Source: HRBIN12 sp964447335 (GTDB taxonomy: Bacteria > Actinomycetota > UBA4738 > HRBIN12). Taken from it: a stretch of DNA of 64,000 nt. Below the pieces are notes generated by a model. That model was not told where the DNA came from. It saw only the letters and a program-made list of their open reading frames with translations, and made no database searches. This document shows positions 57,791-64,000 of the stretch, in pieces; the first letter of the stretch is position 1, and every line of letters begins with the position of its first letter. Location: NCBI GenBank assembly GCA_964447335.1, contig CAYUSA010000007.1, forward strand, positions 1 to 64,000, given 5' to 3'. A program made the position numbers and the translations under genes.

Positions 57791-59020
57791 TCAGGCGTTG
57801 ATCACGTCGGAGAACAGCTCCGCGTAGGCCTGGTACTCCTCGTCCGAGAACGCCTTGTACTCGAACAGGTTCGCGTCGGCAGGATCCTCCGGCGGGAAGA
57901 GTAGCGGGCTCTCGGACAAGGTCTCGTAGTACGCGCGGTCGGCGCCCTTGGCCTCCTTCGCCTTGTCCCGCATCAGATCCTGAACGCCGTCCACCGGCGT
58001 CATGTACAGGACCCAGTCGGTCACCTGCACGGCGATCTCGGGGCGGAAGTAGAAATCCATGAACGCGTGCGCGTCGGCGGGGTGCTCGGCGCCGATCGGG
58101 ATCGCGTCGCCGCTCGCCCAGATGATGCCGCCCTCGTCCGGCACGATGAACTCGAGATCGGGCGCCCCGCCGAGGTACTTCCAGTAGAAGACGTCGCCGG
58201 ACCACGCCATCGAGGCCCACACGTTCTTGTCGACGAGGTCCTGCACGTAATCCTGACCGTAGTACCTGCGCACGATGTTCGCGTCGCGCTGCTCGATGAG
58301 CTTCTCCTGCGCGCGCTTCGCGTCATCCAGGGTGGCCGTCTGCGGGTCGACGCCGAGCATGAGCAGCGTCAGCGTCATCGCGTCCACCATCTCGGTCAGC
58401 ATGCCGACCCGTCCCTCGAGCTTGGGGTCCCAGAGGTCGGCGAAGCTCGTGATCTTCCCGCCGACGAGGTCGGGGTAGTACGCGATGCCGGTGACGCCGC
58501 CCTGCCAGGGCACGCTGCGCGCGTTCCCCGGGTCGTACGCCGGGTCCCGGAACGCGTTCAGCATGTTCTTGTCGGCCGTCGGCAGTGCGTCCCAGTGGAG
58601 GTCCTCGAGGTAGCCGTTGTTGCCCATCTGGTGGATGAGCCAGTCCGCGATGCACATCAGGTCCCAGCCGGTCGCCTGCCCTCGCGAGAGCTGGGGGTAG
58701 AGCTTCGCGAACCAGCTCTGGTTGTCGCTGATGATCTCGCGGTAGTCCGGCTTGATCCCGGTCTCGGCCTCGAACGCCTCGAGCGTCGGGCGCCGTCCAC
58801 CCTTGGCCCGGTCGATGTACAGAGGCCACTGCGCGATCTTCACCTCGCCGGCGATGTCCGGGAGCGGCTGCGAGGACCCGCCCGCCGTCGGCTCGTCGCC
58901 ACCGCAGGCCGCGAGCACCGCCGCGAGCGAGAGCCCCATGCCGCCCCGCCCCGCACCGCGCAGGAAGCGCCGCCGGGAGACGGGGGCGTGCATCCACCGA
59001 TCGAGGTCCCACTGACCCAT
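57791..59020 (-). CDS. Spermidine/putrescine-type substrate-binding lipoprotein without adjacent transporter
   Basis: A 409-residue PotD-like binding protein. The signal has a twin-arginine motif (VSRRRFLRGAGRG) and lipobox LAAC, so Tat export with lipid anchoring is expected. The mature domain starts EVKIAQWPLYIDRAKGG and has the PotD-type segments GWDLMCIADWLIHQM and VPWQGGVTGIAYYPD. No permease or ATPase gene lies beside it; it might use the importer at 30.7-35 kb or another elsewhere. ATG 59020 follows GGAGGG by 8 bases. It is divergent from the TetR-CocE fusion and convergent with the KamA-like gene. Confidence 0.88.
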   Translation of the reverse strand: MGQWDLDRWMHAPVSRRRFLRGAGRGGMGLSLAAVLAACGGDEPTAGGSSQPLPDIAGEVKIAQWPLYIDRAKGGRRPTLEAFEAETGIKPDYREIISDNQSWFAKLYPQLSRGQATGWDLMCIADWLIHQMGNNGYLEDLHWDALPTADKNMLNAFRDPAYDPGNARSVPWQGGVTGIAYYPDLVGGKITSFADLWDPKLEGRVGMLTEMVDAMTLTLLMLGVDPQTATLDDAKRAQEKLIEQRDANIVRRYYGQDYVQDLVDKNVWASMAWSGDVFYWKYLGGAPDLEFIVPDEGGIIWASGDAIPIGAEHPADAHAFMDFYFRPEIAVQVTDWVLYMTPVDGVQDLMRDKAKEAKGADRAYYETLSESPLLFPPEDPADANLFEYKAFSDEEYQAYAELFSDVINA

Positions 59021-59054
59021 CGCGTCACCCTCCGGTCTCGATACGTCGAATGCG

Positions 59055-59141
59055 GTTCAGAGAATCCTTCACCCACCGCGAGCCCGATGTCAAGGCAACC
59101 GACCGTGAACCGGCCCCATTCCTTGATGTATGTTCAGAGAA
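59055..59141. repeat. Direct repeat GTTCAGAGAA in the divergent region; candidate operator
   Basis: GTTCAGAGAA occurs at 59055-59064 and 59132-59141, 77 bases apart, one copy near each divergent start (59020 and 59160). On the minus strand each copy contains CTGAAC, the half site of the TetR-type operator set seen elsewhere in the window. The second overlaps a possible -10 TATGTT (59129-59134). Confidence 0.5.
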
Positions 59142-59159
59142 ACAGCGGAGGTCGACGGC

Positions 59160-61463
59160 GTGCCGAGGAAGAAGGACCAGGGGCTACGGCGGCACCAGAT
59201 CCGCGGGGCTGCACTCCGCGTGATCGCCGCGCGAGGGCTGCTCGACCTGCGGCTGCGCGACATCGCGGAGGAGGCCGGGCTCACGCCGGCCTCGGTCCTG
59301 TACTACTACCCCGAGCTCGAGGAGCTCCTTTCGGAGGCGTTCCGCCACGCGATGGAGCGGTACTACGAGCGCCGGCGCGAGCTCGTGGAGGCCGTCGAGG
59401 ACGCCCGCGAGCGCCTCGTCACAGCCGTGCGCGCCGGCATGCCGACCGGCCCCGACGACGCCGAGATGATGATGCTGTGGGAGGCGGTCCCGTTCGAGCG
59501 CACGAACCCGGCGCTCGCGGACTTCGACCGGCTCTTCGTCGCGCGGCAGACGGACCTGTATGTGTCGATCCTCGAGCTCGGCGTCGCGCAGGGGCACTTC
59601 GAGCCACGGGAGGACCTGCGCACGATCGCGTGGAACCTCCTCGCGCTCGAGGACTACCACGGGCTCGGCGTGCTCCTCGGCTACCTGGGCTCGGTCGCCG
59701 AGGCCGAGCGGCTGGTCTTGTCGTACGCGGCGCTCGCGACCGGGTGCGAGCTCGCGTCCTTCGCCGGCACGACACCCCACGTCGAGATCGAGCCGGATCC
59801 GGACCGCCCGCATCCGGTCCGGACGCCGGAGCCGCTGCCGATGGCGGCGGTCGACCCTCGCGCCGAGGAGGTCCGCATCCGGACACGGGACGGCGTGCGC
59901 CTCGCGACCGACGTCTACCTGCCCGACGGCCCGGGGCCGTTCCCCACGGTGCTCGTGCGGCTGCCGTACGGCAAGAGCGAGCGCTTCAGCTTCATGCCGC
60001 AGATCGCCGCGCTCGCCACCGAGCGCGGCTACGCGTTCGTCGCCCAGGACGTCCGCGGCAAGTTCCGGAGCGACGGCGAGGCGATCGCCTTCGTGCACGA
60101 GGCCGAGGACGGCGCCGACACGCTGGACTGGATCGCCGCGCAGCGCTGGTCCGACGGCGCGGTCGGGATGTTCGGCGACTCGTACTACGGGTTCACGCAG
60201 TGGGCGGCGGCCTCGACCGGGCACCCCGCGCTGCGTGCGATCGTGCCGCGGTTCACGACATCGCGCGTCGGGGACGACTGGATGCACCACCAGGGCGTCT
60301 TCTGCCTCTACGCGATGGGCGAGTGGGCCGCGACGGCGTGGGTCGGCGCCGACCTCTACGACTTCCGCACCGCGTTCGCGACGAGGCCGCTCGCCGACGT
60401 CGTCGCGGCCGAGCACGCGGGACGGCGGTCGCCGAGCTTCGACCGGTGGATCCGCACGCCGCCCGAGGATCCCTTCTGGACGACCGGGATCTACGCGAAC
60501 GGCGACCCGGCCGCGGCGCTCCGCATCCCGGCCCTGCACTGGGGCGGCTGGTGGGACGTCTTCCAGCGTGGGCAGGTCGCGGACTTCCTCGCGGCCACGG
60601 CGTCCGGGGCGCCGGGGCAGCGCCTCGTGATGGACTCGACCGACCACTTCGACGACCCGCTCGTGCCCGACGGCGAGCCCGTGTTCGACATCGAGGAGGA
60701 CGACGAGGCGCTCGCGCGCTACCTGCCGGCCTCGATGGGGCCGGTGCTCGCGTTCTTCGACCGGCACCTGCGTGGGCTCGACCCGGGGCCGATGCCGCCG
60801 GTGCGCTGGCACCTCGCGAACGAGGGCTGGCGCGAGGCCGAGACCTGGCCCCCCGCCGGCGCCAGCGTCCGGAAGCTCCACCTCGTGGACGGAGCGCACG
60901 CGCGAGCGGGAGTCGAGGGCGGCGGCCTGGCCGAGCGTCCCGACGCCGTTGCGACCGAGGTCCGCTGGACGCACGATCCGTCCTCCCCGGTCCCCGACCT
61001 GATCCGCGACGGCTGGCGCCCGCTCCTCGGCCTGCCCGACGAGCGCGAGGTCGAGACCCGCGACGACGTCCTTTCCTTCACCGCCGAGCCCGAGACCAGG
61101 CCGCTCGACCTCGCCGGGCCCGCGCGGGTGCGCGCGACGGTCGGAGCCCTCGGGGCGAACGCGCACGTGGCCGCCAAGCTCGTCGACGTGTTCCCGAACG
61201 GCCGGGCACGACGGATCCTGCAGGGGATCTCGCGGGTGCCGGCCGGCGGTGGGCGGGTCGAGGTCGACCTCGGGCACACCGGCTACCGCCTCAGGCCCGG
61301 CCACCGCCTGCGGCTCGAGATCGCGGGGAGCGACTTCCCGCGGTACCTCCTTGACCCGGGCACCGACGAGGACCCGTGGAACGCGGTGCGGACCCTGCCG
61401 GCCGAGCGCGACATCCGCATCGGCGGCGGCGCGGGAGCCTCGCTCGACCTGACGGTGTGCTGA
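59160..61463 (+). CDS. TetR regulator fused to a CocE/NonD family serine hydrolase
   Basis: One uninterrupted 767-residue frame with two complete modules. Residues ~10-55 are a TetR helix-turn-helix (IRGAALRVIAARG, LRDIAEEAGLTPASVLYYY) and ~56-215 a TetR-like helical domain. After a Pro-rich linker (~218-232), residues ~233-767 are a CocE/X-Pro dipeptidyl-peptidase-like hydrolase: RIRTRDGVRLATDVYLP, nucleophile Ser341 in FGDSYYGF, Asp466 in GGWWDVF and His496 in STDHFDD, then a jelly-roll C-terminal domain. The Asp-His spacing of 30 is close to the 28 of bacterial cocaine esterase. GTG 59160 has GGAGGT 7 bases upstream (ATG 59130 lacks one). An in-frame ATG at 59841 could yield the hydrolase alone. 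Ester or amide cleavage is expected. Confidence 0.88.
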   Translation: MPRKKDQGLRRHQIRGAALRVIAARGLLDLRLRDIAEEAGLTPASVLYYYPELEELLSEAFRHAMERYYERRRELVEAVEDARERLVTAVRAGMPTGPDDAEMMMLWEAVPFERTNPALADFDRLFVARQTDLYVSILELGVAQGHFEPREDLRTIAWNLLALEDYHGLGVLLGYLGSVAEAERLVLSYAALATGCELASFAGTTPHVEIEPDPDRPHPVRTPEPLPMAAVDPRAEEVRIRTRDGVRLATDVYLPDGPGPFPTVLVRLPYGKSERFSFMPQIAALATERGYAFVAQDVRGKFRSDGEAIAFVHEAEDGADTLDWIAAQRWSDGAVGMFGDSYYGFTQWAAASTGHPALRAIVPRFTTSRVGDDWMHHQGVFCLYAMGEWAATAWVGADLYDFRTAFATRPLADVVAAEHAGRRSPSFDRWIRTPPEDPFWTTGIYANGDPAAALRIPALHWGGWWDVFQRGQVADFLAATASGAPGQRLVMDSTDHFDDPLVPDGEPVFDIEEDDEALARYLPASMGPVLAFFDRHLRGLDPGPMPPVRWHLANEGWREAETWPPAGASVRKLHLVDGAHARAGVEGGGLAERPDAVATEVRWTHDPSSPVPDLIRDGWRPLLGLPDEREVETRDDVLSFTAEPETRPLDLAGPARVRATVGALGANAHVAAKLVDVFPNGRARRILQGISRVPAGGGRVEVDLGHTGYRLRPGHRLRLEIAGSDFPRYLLDPGTDEDPWNAVRTLPAERDIRIGGGAGASLDLTVC

Positions 61464-61473
61464 TGCCCGCTGC

Positions 61474-61479
61474 TAGGCT
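61474..61479 (+). promoter_or_regulatory. Candidate leaderless -10 box TAGGCT
   Basis: TAGGCT ends 7 bases before ATG 61487 of the nitrilase-like gene, in the 23-base gap after the fusion gene. Confidence 0.5.
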
Positions 61480-61486
61480 CGCGCCG

Positions 61487-62332
61487 ATGGCTCCGACCCT
61501 CACGATCCTGTCGGCGCAGGCGCGGCCAGTGCCGTGGAACGCGGCTGCCACCCTCGAGAAGCTCGAGCACCTCGTGCGGATGCATCGACAGGTGTTCCCG
61601 CACGTGGATCTGTACCTGTTCCCCGAGCTGTTCGTCACCGGCGAGGATCCGTGGACGCCGGGACCTCCCGACTACCTGCACCGCGTCGCCGAGCCGATCC
61701 CCGGACCGCTCACCGAACGGCTCGGAGCCCTCGCGGCCAGGACGCGCCGCTGGGTCTGCGCCGGCTCGGTCGCCGAGCGCGCGGGACGCAAGCTCCACAA
61801 CACGGCGCTCGTGTTCGACCCGTCGGGCCGGCTCGTCGTGCGGTACCGGAAGGTCTTCCCGTGGTTCGAGGACATCGATCGCGGCCTCGAGGCGCCGCCG
61901 GTGTTCGAGATCCCTCGCGTCGGCAAGATCGGTGTGCTCATCTGCTACGACGGCTGGTTCCCGGAGATGGCGCGAGGACTCGCGTTCCGCGGCGCCGAGA
62001 TCATCCTTCAGCCGACACTCACGACGACCGCCGACCGCGAGCAGGAGCTCGTGCTCGCGCGGGCGAACGCGATCGCGAACCAGTGCTACGTCGTGAACGT
62101 GAACGCCGTGCCGAGCATCGGCGGCGGGCGGTCGATCGGCGTGGACCCGCACGGGCGCGTGCTGTTCGAGCTCGGACTCGAGGAGGGGTTCGCGATCGAG
62201 ACCCTCGACCTCGGCCTCGTGCGCGATGCCCGCGCGAACGGCACGCGCGGCATGAGTCGTGTGCTCGAGCACGCGCGGAACGCCCCGCCCGCGGTGTTCC
62301 GCGCCGCCCGCCCCCCGCGGGCGGGCGACTGA
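61487..62332 (+). CDS. Carbon-nitrogen hydrolase (nitrilase superfamily)
   Basis: A 281-residue amidase/carbamoylase-type enzyme with the Glu-Lys-Cys triad: Glu in LYLFPELFVTG (~48), Lys in VRYRKVFPW (~124) and Cys in LICYDGWFPE (~155). Family members hydrolyse amides, N-carbamoyl amines (as in polyamine synthesis) or nitriles. Position beside a PotD-like protein makes an amine-derived amide plausible. I start at ATG 61487 because of the TAGGCT box 7 bases before it; ATG 61463, overlapping the fusion stop, is the alternative and would add 8 residues. Confidence 0.9.
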   Translation: MAPTLTILSAQARPVPWNAAATLEKLEHLVRMHRQVFPHVDLYLFPELFVTGEDPWTPGPPDYLHRVAEPIPGPLTERLGALAARTRRWVCAGSVAERAGRKLHNTALVFDPSGRLVVRYRKVFPWFEDIDRGLEAPPVFEIPRVGKIGVLICYDGWFPEMARGLAFRGAEIILQPTLTTTADREQELVLARANAIANQCYVVNVNAVPSIGGGRSIGVDPHGRVLFELGLEEGFAIETLDLGLVRDARANGTRGMSRVLEHARNAPPAVFRAARPPRAGD

Positions 62333-62358
62333 GCCCGGCCGCGCGAGCCGGCCTCGGG

Positions 62359-62364
62359 TACTGT
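62359..62364 (+). promoter_or_regulatory. Candidate leaderless -10 box TACTGT
   Basis: TACTGT ends 9 bases before GTG 62374; no ribosome site precedes the start. Confidence 0.4.
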
Positions 62365-62373
62365 TCCGGGACC

Positions 62374-63729
62374 GTGCGTGCCGTTCGGATCGTCGCGCTG
62401 CTCGCGCTCACCGCGCTCGTCGCGGTCGCCTGCAGCGACGACCTGCCCGAGTGGGTTCCCGTTCCACCGCTCGAGTACGGGACCGCCCCCGACCCCTTCG
62501 ACGCCGCCGCGCTCGACACCGCCACGCCGATCAAGCACGTCGTCTTCGTCATCAAGGAGAACCGGACCTTCGACAACATGTTCGGCCGGTTCCCCGGCGC
62601 GGACGGCGTGAGCGTCGGGATGGACCAGGGCGAGCCGCGCCCCCTCACGCCGGCTCCCGACCGCCTCGAGACGGACATCAAGCACTGCTACGCGTGCTCA
62701 CTCCAGGCTTGGAACGAGGGGAAGATGGACGGGTTCGCGACGATCAGCGAGGCGGCCGACCTTCACGCATACACGCAGTACCTCCCCGGCGACCTGCCGA
62801 ACTACTGGCGCTGGGCCTCGGAGTACGTGCTCGGGGACAACTTCTTCGCGAGCGCTCAGGGGCCGTCGTTCCCCAACCACCTGTACACGATCGCCGCGCA
62901 ATCGGGAGGGGCGCACGAGAACCCGCCCCAGGGCGAGGACCTGCTCCGCGAGCGGCACCGCTCGACCGGGCTGTTCAAGGCCTGGGGTTGCGACTCCCTC
63001 GAGACCGCCTGGGTGAACGTGTTCGACAGCGAGGGCGTCGCGAAGAAGGTCTCGCCGTGCTTCGACTTCCTCACCGAGGGCGACCTCCTCACCGAGGCCG
63101 GCATCCCGTGGGCGTACTACGCGGCGACCCAGTGGCAGAACGGCTACATCTGGTCGGCGTACGACGCCGTCCGCCACATCCGCGAGGACGAGGAGGTGTG
63201 GCAGAGCCACATCTTCCCCGTCGACGGGTTCGTGCAGCAGGCCGGGGACGGCCTGCTGCCGCCGGTCACGTGGGTCACGCCGCGCTTCGAGGTGTCCGAC
63301 CACCCGGAATACTCGATCTGCCAGGGCGAGAACTGGACCACCCGGGTCGTGAACGCGGTCATGGAGGGGCCCGACTGGGCCGACACGGCGATCTTCATCA
63401 CCTGGGACGACTACGGCGGCTTCTACGACCACGTCCCGCCGCCGCAGGTCGACGACTTCGGCTTCGGGATCCGCGTGCCGCTCCTCATCATCTCGCCCTA
63501 CGCGAAGGAAGGGTTCGTGACCTCCGAGCTCGGCGAGTTCTCGAGCGTGCTGCGATTCATCGAGGACAACTGGGGACTGACGCAGCTGACGCAGCGGGAT
63601 CGGGATGCCACGCCACTGATCTCGGCCTTCGACTTCACCCAGGAGCCGCGGGTACCGGATCCACTGCCGCTGCGAACCGACTGCCCATCGGAGAAGTACC
63701 CGGAGCCCGGACGGTACGGAGACGGCTGA
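62374..63729 (+). CDS. Phosphoesterase lipoprotein (phospholipase C / acid phosphatase family, PF04185)
   Basis: A 451-residue paralogue of the protein at 9537-11021. Here the signal is a Sec-type lipoprotein signal (VRIVALLALTALVAVAC) without twin arginines. Motifs: VIKENRTFDNMFGRFPGADG, PSFPNHLYTIAAQSGG, TWDDYGGFYDHVPPPQ and VPLLIISPYAKEG. The C-terminus has FSSVLRFIEDNWGLTQLTQRD, matched by the start of the partial gene that faces it. Hydrolysis of phosphomono- or diesters outside the membrane is expected. GTG 62374 appears leaderless. Confidence 0.9.
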   Translation: MRAVRIVALLALTALVAVACSDDLPEWVPVPPLEYGTAPDPFDAAALDTATPIKHVVFVIKENRTFDNMFGRFPGADGVSVGMDQGEPRPLTPAPDRLETDIKHCYACSLQAWNEGKMDGFATISEAADLHAYTQYLPGDLPNYWRWASEYVLGDNFFASAQGPSFPNHLYTIAAQSGGAHENPPQGEDLLRERHRSTGLFKAWGCDSLETAWVNVFDSEGVAKKVSPCFDFLTEGDLLTEAGIPWAYYAATQWQNGYIWSAYDAVRHIREDEEVWQSHIFPVDGFVQQAGDGLLPPVTWVTPRFEVSDHPEYSICQGENWTTRVVNAVMEGPDWADTAIFITWDDYGGFYDHVPPPQVDDFGFGIRVPLLIISPYAKEGFVTSELGEFSSVLRFIEDNWGLTQLTQRDRDATPLISAFDFTQEPRVPDPLPLRTDCPSEKYPEPGRYGDG

Positions 63730-63738
63730 GGCCCGCGC

Positions 63739-64000
63739 TCAGTCGAACGGCGAGCCGATGGTTCGCAGCAGCGGCCACGTCGGCCGGAACTGCGCGAGGC
63801 TCGTGCCGTAAGGGCAATCCTGGCGGAGGTCCAACATGAGCTTGTCGAAGTTCGGATTCTCGAAGTCCAGTGCGCCCGCGAGCGGGCTCGCCTGCGCGTC
63901 GCGCTCGGTCATCGGGTCCAGGCCGAAGAGCCGCTCGATGAACGCGAGCACCGAGGAGAACTCGTAGACCGTGCTGTCGACGTACCCGCCGTCGGGGTTG
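63739..64000 (-). CDS. Third phosphoesterase of the PF04185 family, C-terminal part (gene continues beyond window)
   Basis: The frame is open to the window end. The visible ~86 residues read VDSTVYEFSSVLAFIERLFG, then LDPMTERDAQASPLAGALDF, the conserved C-terminal segment of this family (compare FSSVLRFIEDNWG and TQRDRDATPL in the gene at 62374). After it comes a tail ending QDCPYGTSLAQFRPTWP. The catalytic part lies outside. The stop is 10 bases from the stop of the convergent paralogue. Confidence 0.8.
   Translation of the reverse strand, partial: NPDGGYVDSTVYEFSSVLAFIERLFGLDPMTERDAQASPLAGALDFENPNFDKLMLDLRQDCPYGTSLAQFRPTWPLLRTIGSPFD

Noticed and set aside
59130..59159. ATG 59130 as start of the TetR-CocE fusion
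   Set aside because: It has no ribosome site, while GGAGGT stands 7 bases before GTG 59160; the added residues precede the normal TetR N-terminus and overlap the likely -10 box.
63739..63951. A separate 70-residue gene at the window end
   Set aside because: The frame stays open to base 64000 and matches the conserved C-terminus of the neighbouring phosphoesterase, so it is the end of a larger gene.
1..64000. CRISPR arrays, tRNA or rRNA genes, insertion sequences, attachment sites
   Set aside because: No regularly spaced repeats, no recognisable tRNA arms or rRNA motifs, and no transposase or integrase were seen on either strand.

Overview
The window is about 70% G+C, densely coded on both strands, and contains no rRNA or tRNA gene, CRISPR array, insertion sequence or phage gene. 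An F420-type luciferase-like oxidoreductase, an MmpL/RND exporter, several acyl-CoA dehydrogenases, Tat-dependent lipoproteins and many apparently leaderless genes (a TAGGCT-like -10 box 6-10 bases before the start codon) point to a free-living heterotroph of the Actinomycetota or a close high-GC relative. This is an inference from gene content, not from a marker gene. No gene-free stretch exceeds 300 bases.

Layout. 1-11 kb: the end of a DAO-type oxidase, an ABC-2 exporter pair, an amidase, a seven-repeat propeller protein, a prolidase-like amidohydrolase divergent from an acyl-CoA dehydrogenase/ROK kinase pair, a lipoprotein and a Tat-exported phosphoesterase. 11-20.4 kb: a compact operon with a ROK repressor, class III aminotransferase, complete peptide-type ABC importer (binding protein, two permeases, two ATPases) and M20 peptidase. 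20.4-30.5 kb: an acyl-CoA block with two fused NDP-forming acyl-CoA synthetases, a phytoene-dehydrogenase-like flavoprotein, a TetR regulator, a DinB-like protein, an acyl-CoA dehydrogenase, an EamA transporter and a crotonase. 30.7-36.2 kb: a spermidine/putrescine-type ABC importer whose ATPase gene faces the other three, plus an MFS permease. 36.2-44 kb: aldehyde dehydrogenase, ABM-like protein, alpha/beta hydrolase, a second DAO oxidase, a DUF3054-like protein, NodB deacetylase, AlkD and an F420-type enzyme. 44-56 kb: an MMPL exporter with divergent TetR, threonine catabolism (kbl, tdh), lipoproteins, a cupredoxin, a DEAD-box helicase, a hemolysin III protein and transketolase. 56-64 kb: a KamA-type radical SAM enzyme, an orphan polyamine-type binding protein, a TetR-CocE fusion, a nitrilase-superfamily hydrolase and two phosphoesterase genes.

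How the genes may work together. Seven related 16-base sites (consensus YTGAACGGCSRTTCAR) lie just upstream of the TetR gene at 24.3 kb, its divergent flavoprotein, two acyl-CoA dehydrogenases, the crotonase/synthetase/EamA operon, the potD-like gene and the reversed potA-like gene. This suggests one regulon that couples uptake of an amine-like substrate to acyl-CoA oxidation. The DAO oxidases and the aldehyde dehydrogenase would fit amine catabolism, but no substrate is proved.

The most unusual object is the uninterrupted TetR-CocE fusion at 59160-61463: a DNA-binding regulator joined to a serine hydrolase with an apparently intact catalytic triad. It is divergent from an orphan polyamine-type binding protein and upstream of a nitrilase-like amidase, and looks like a candidate transcription factor carrying its own enzyme domain.
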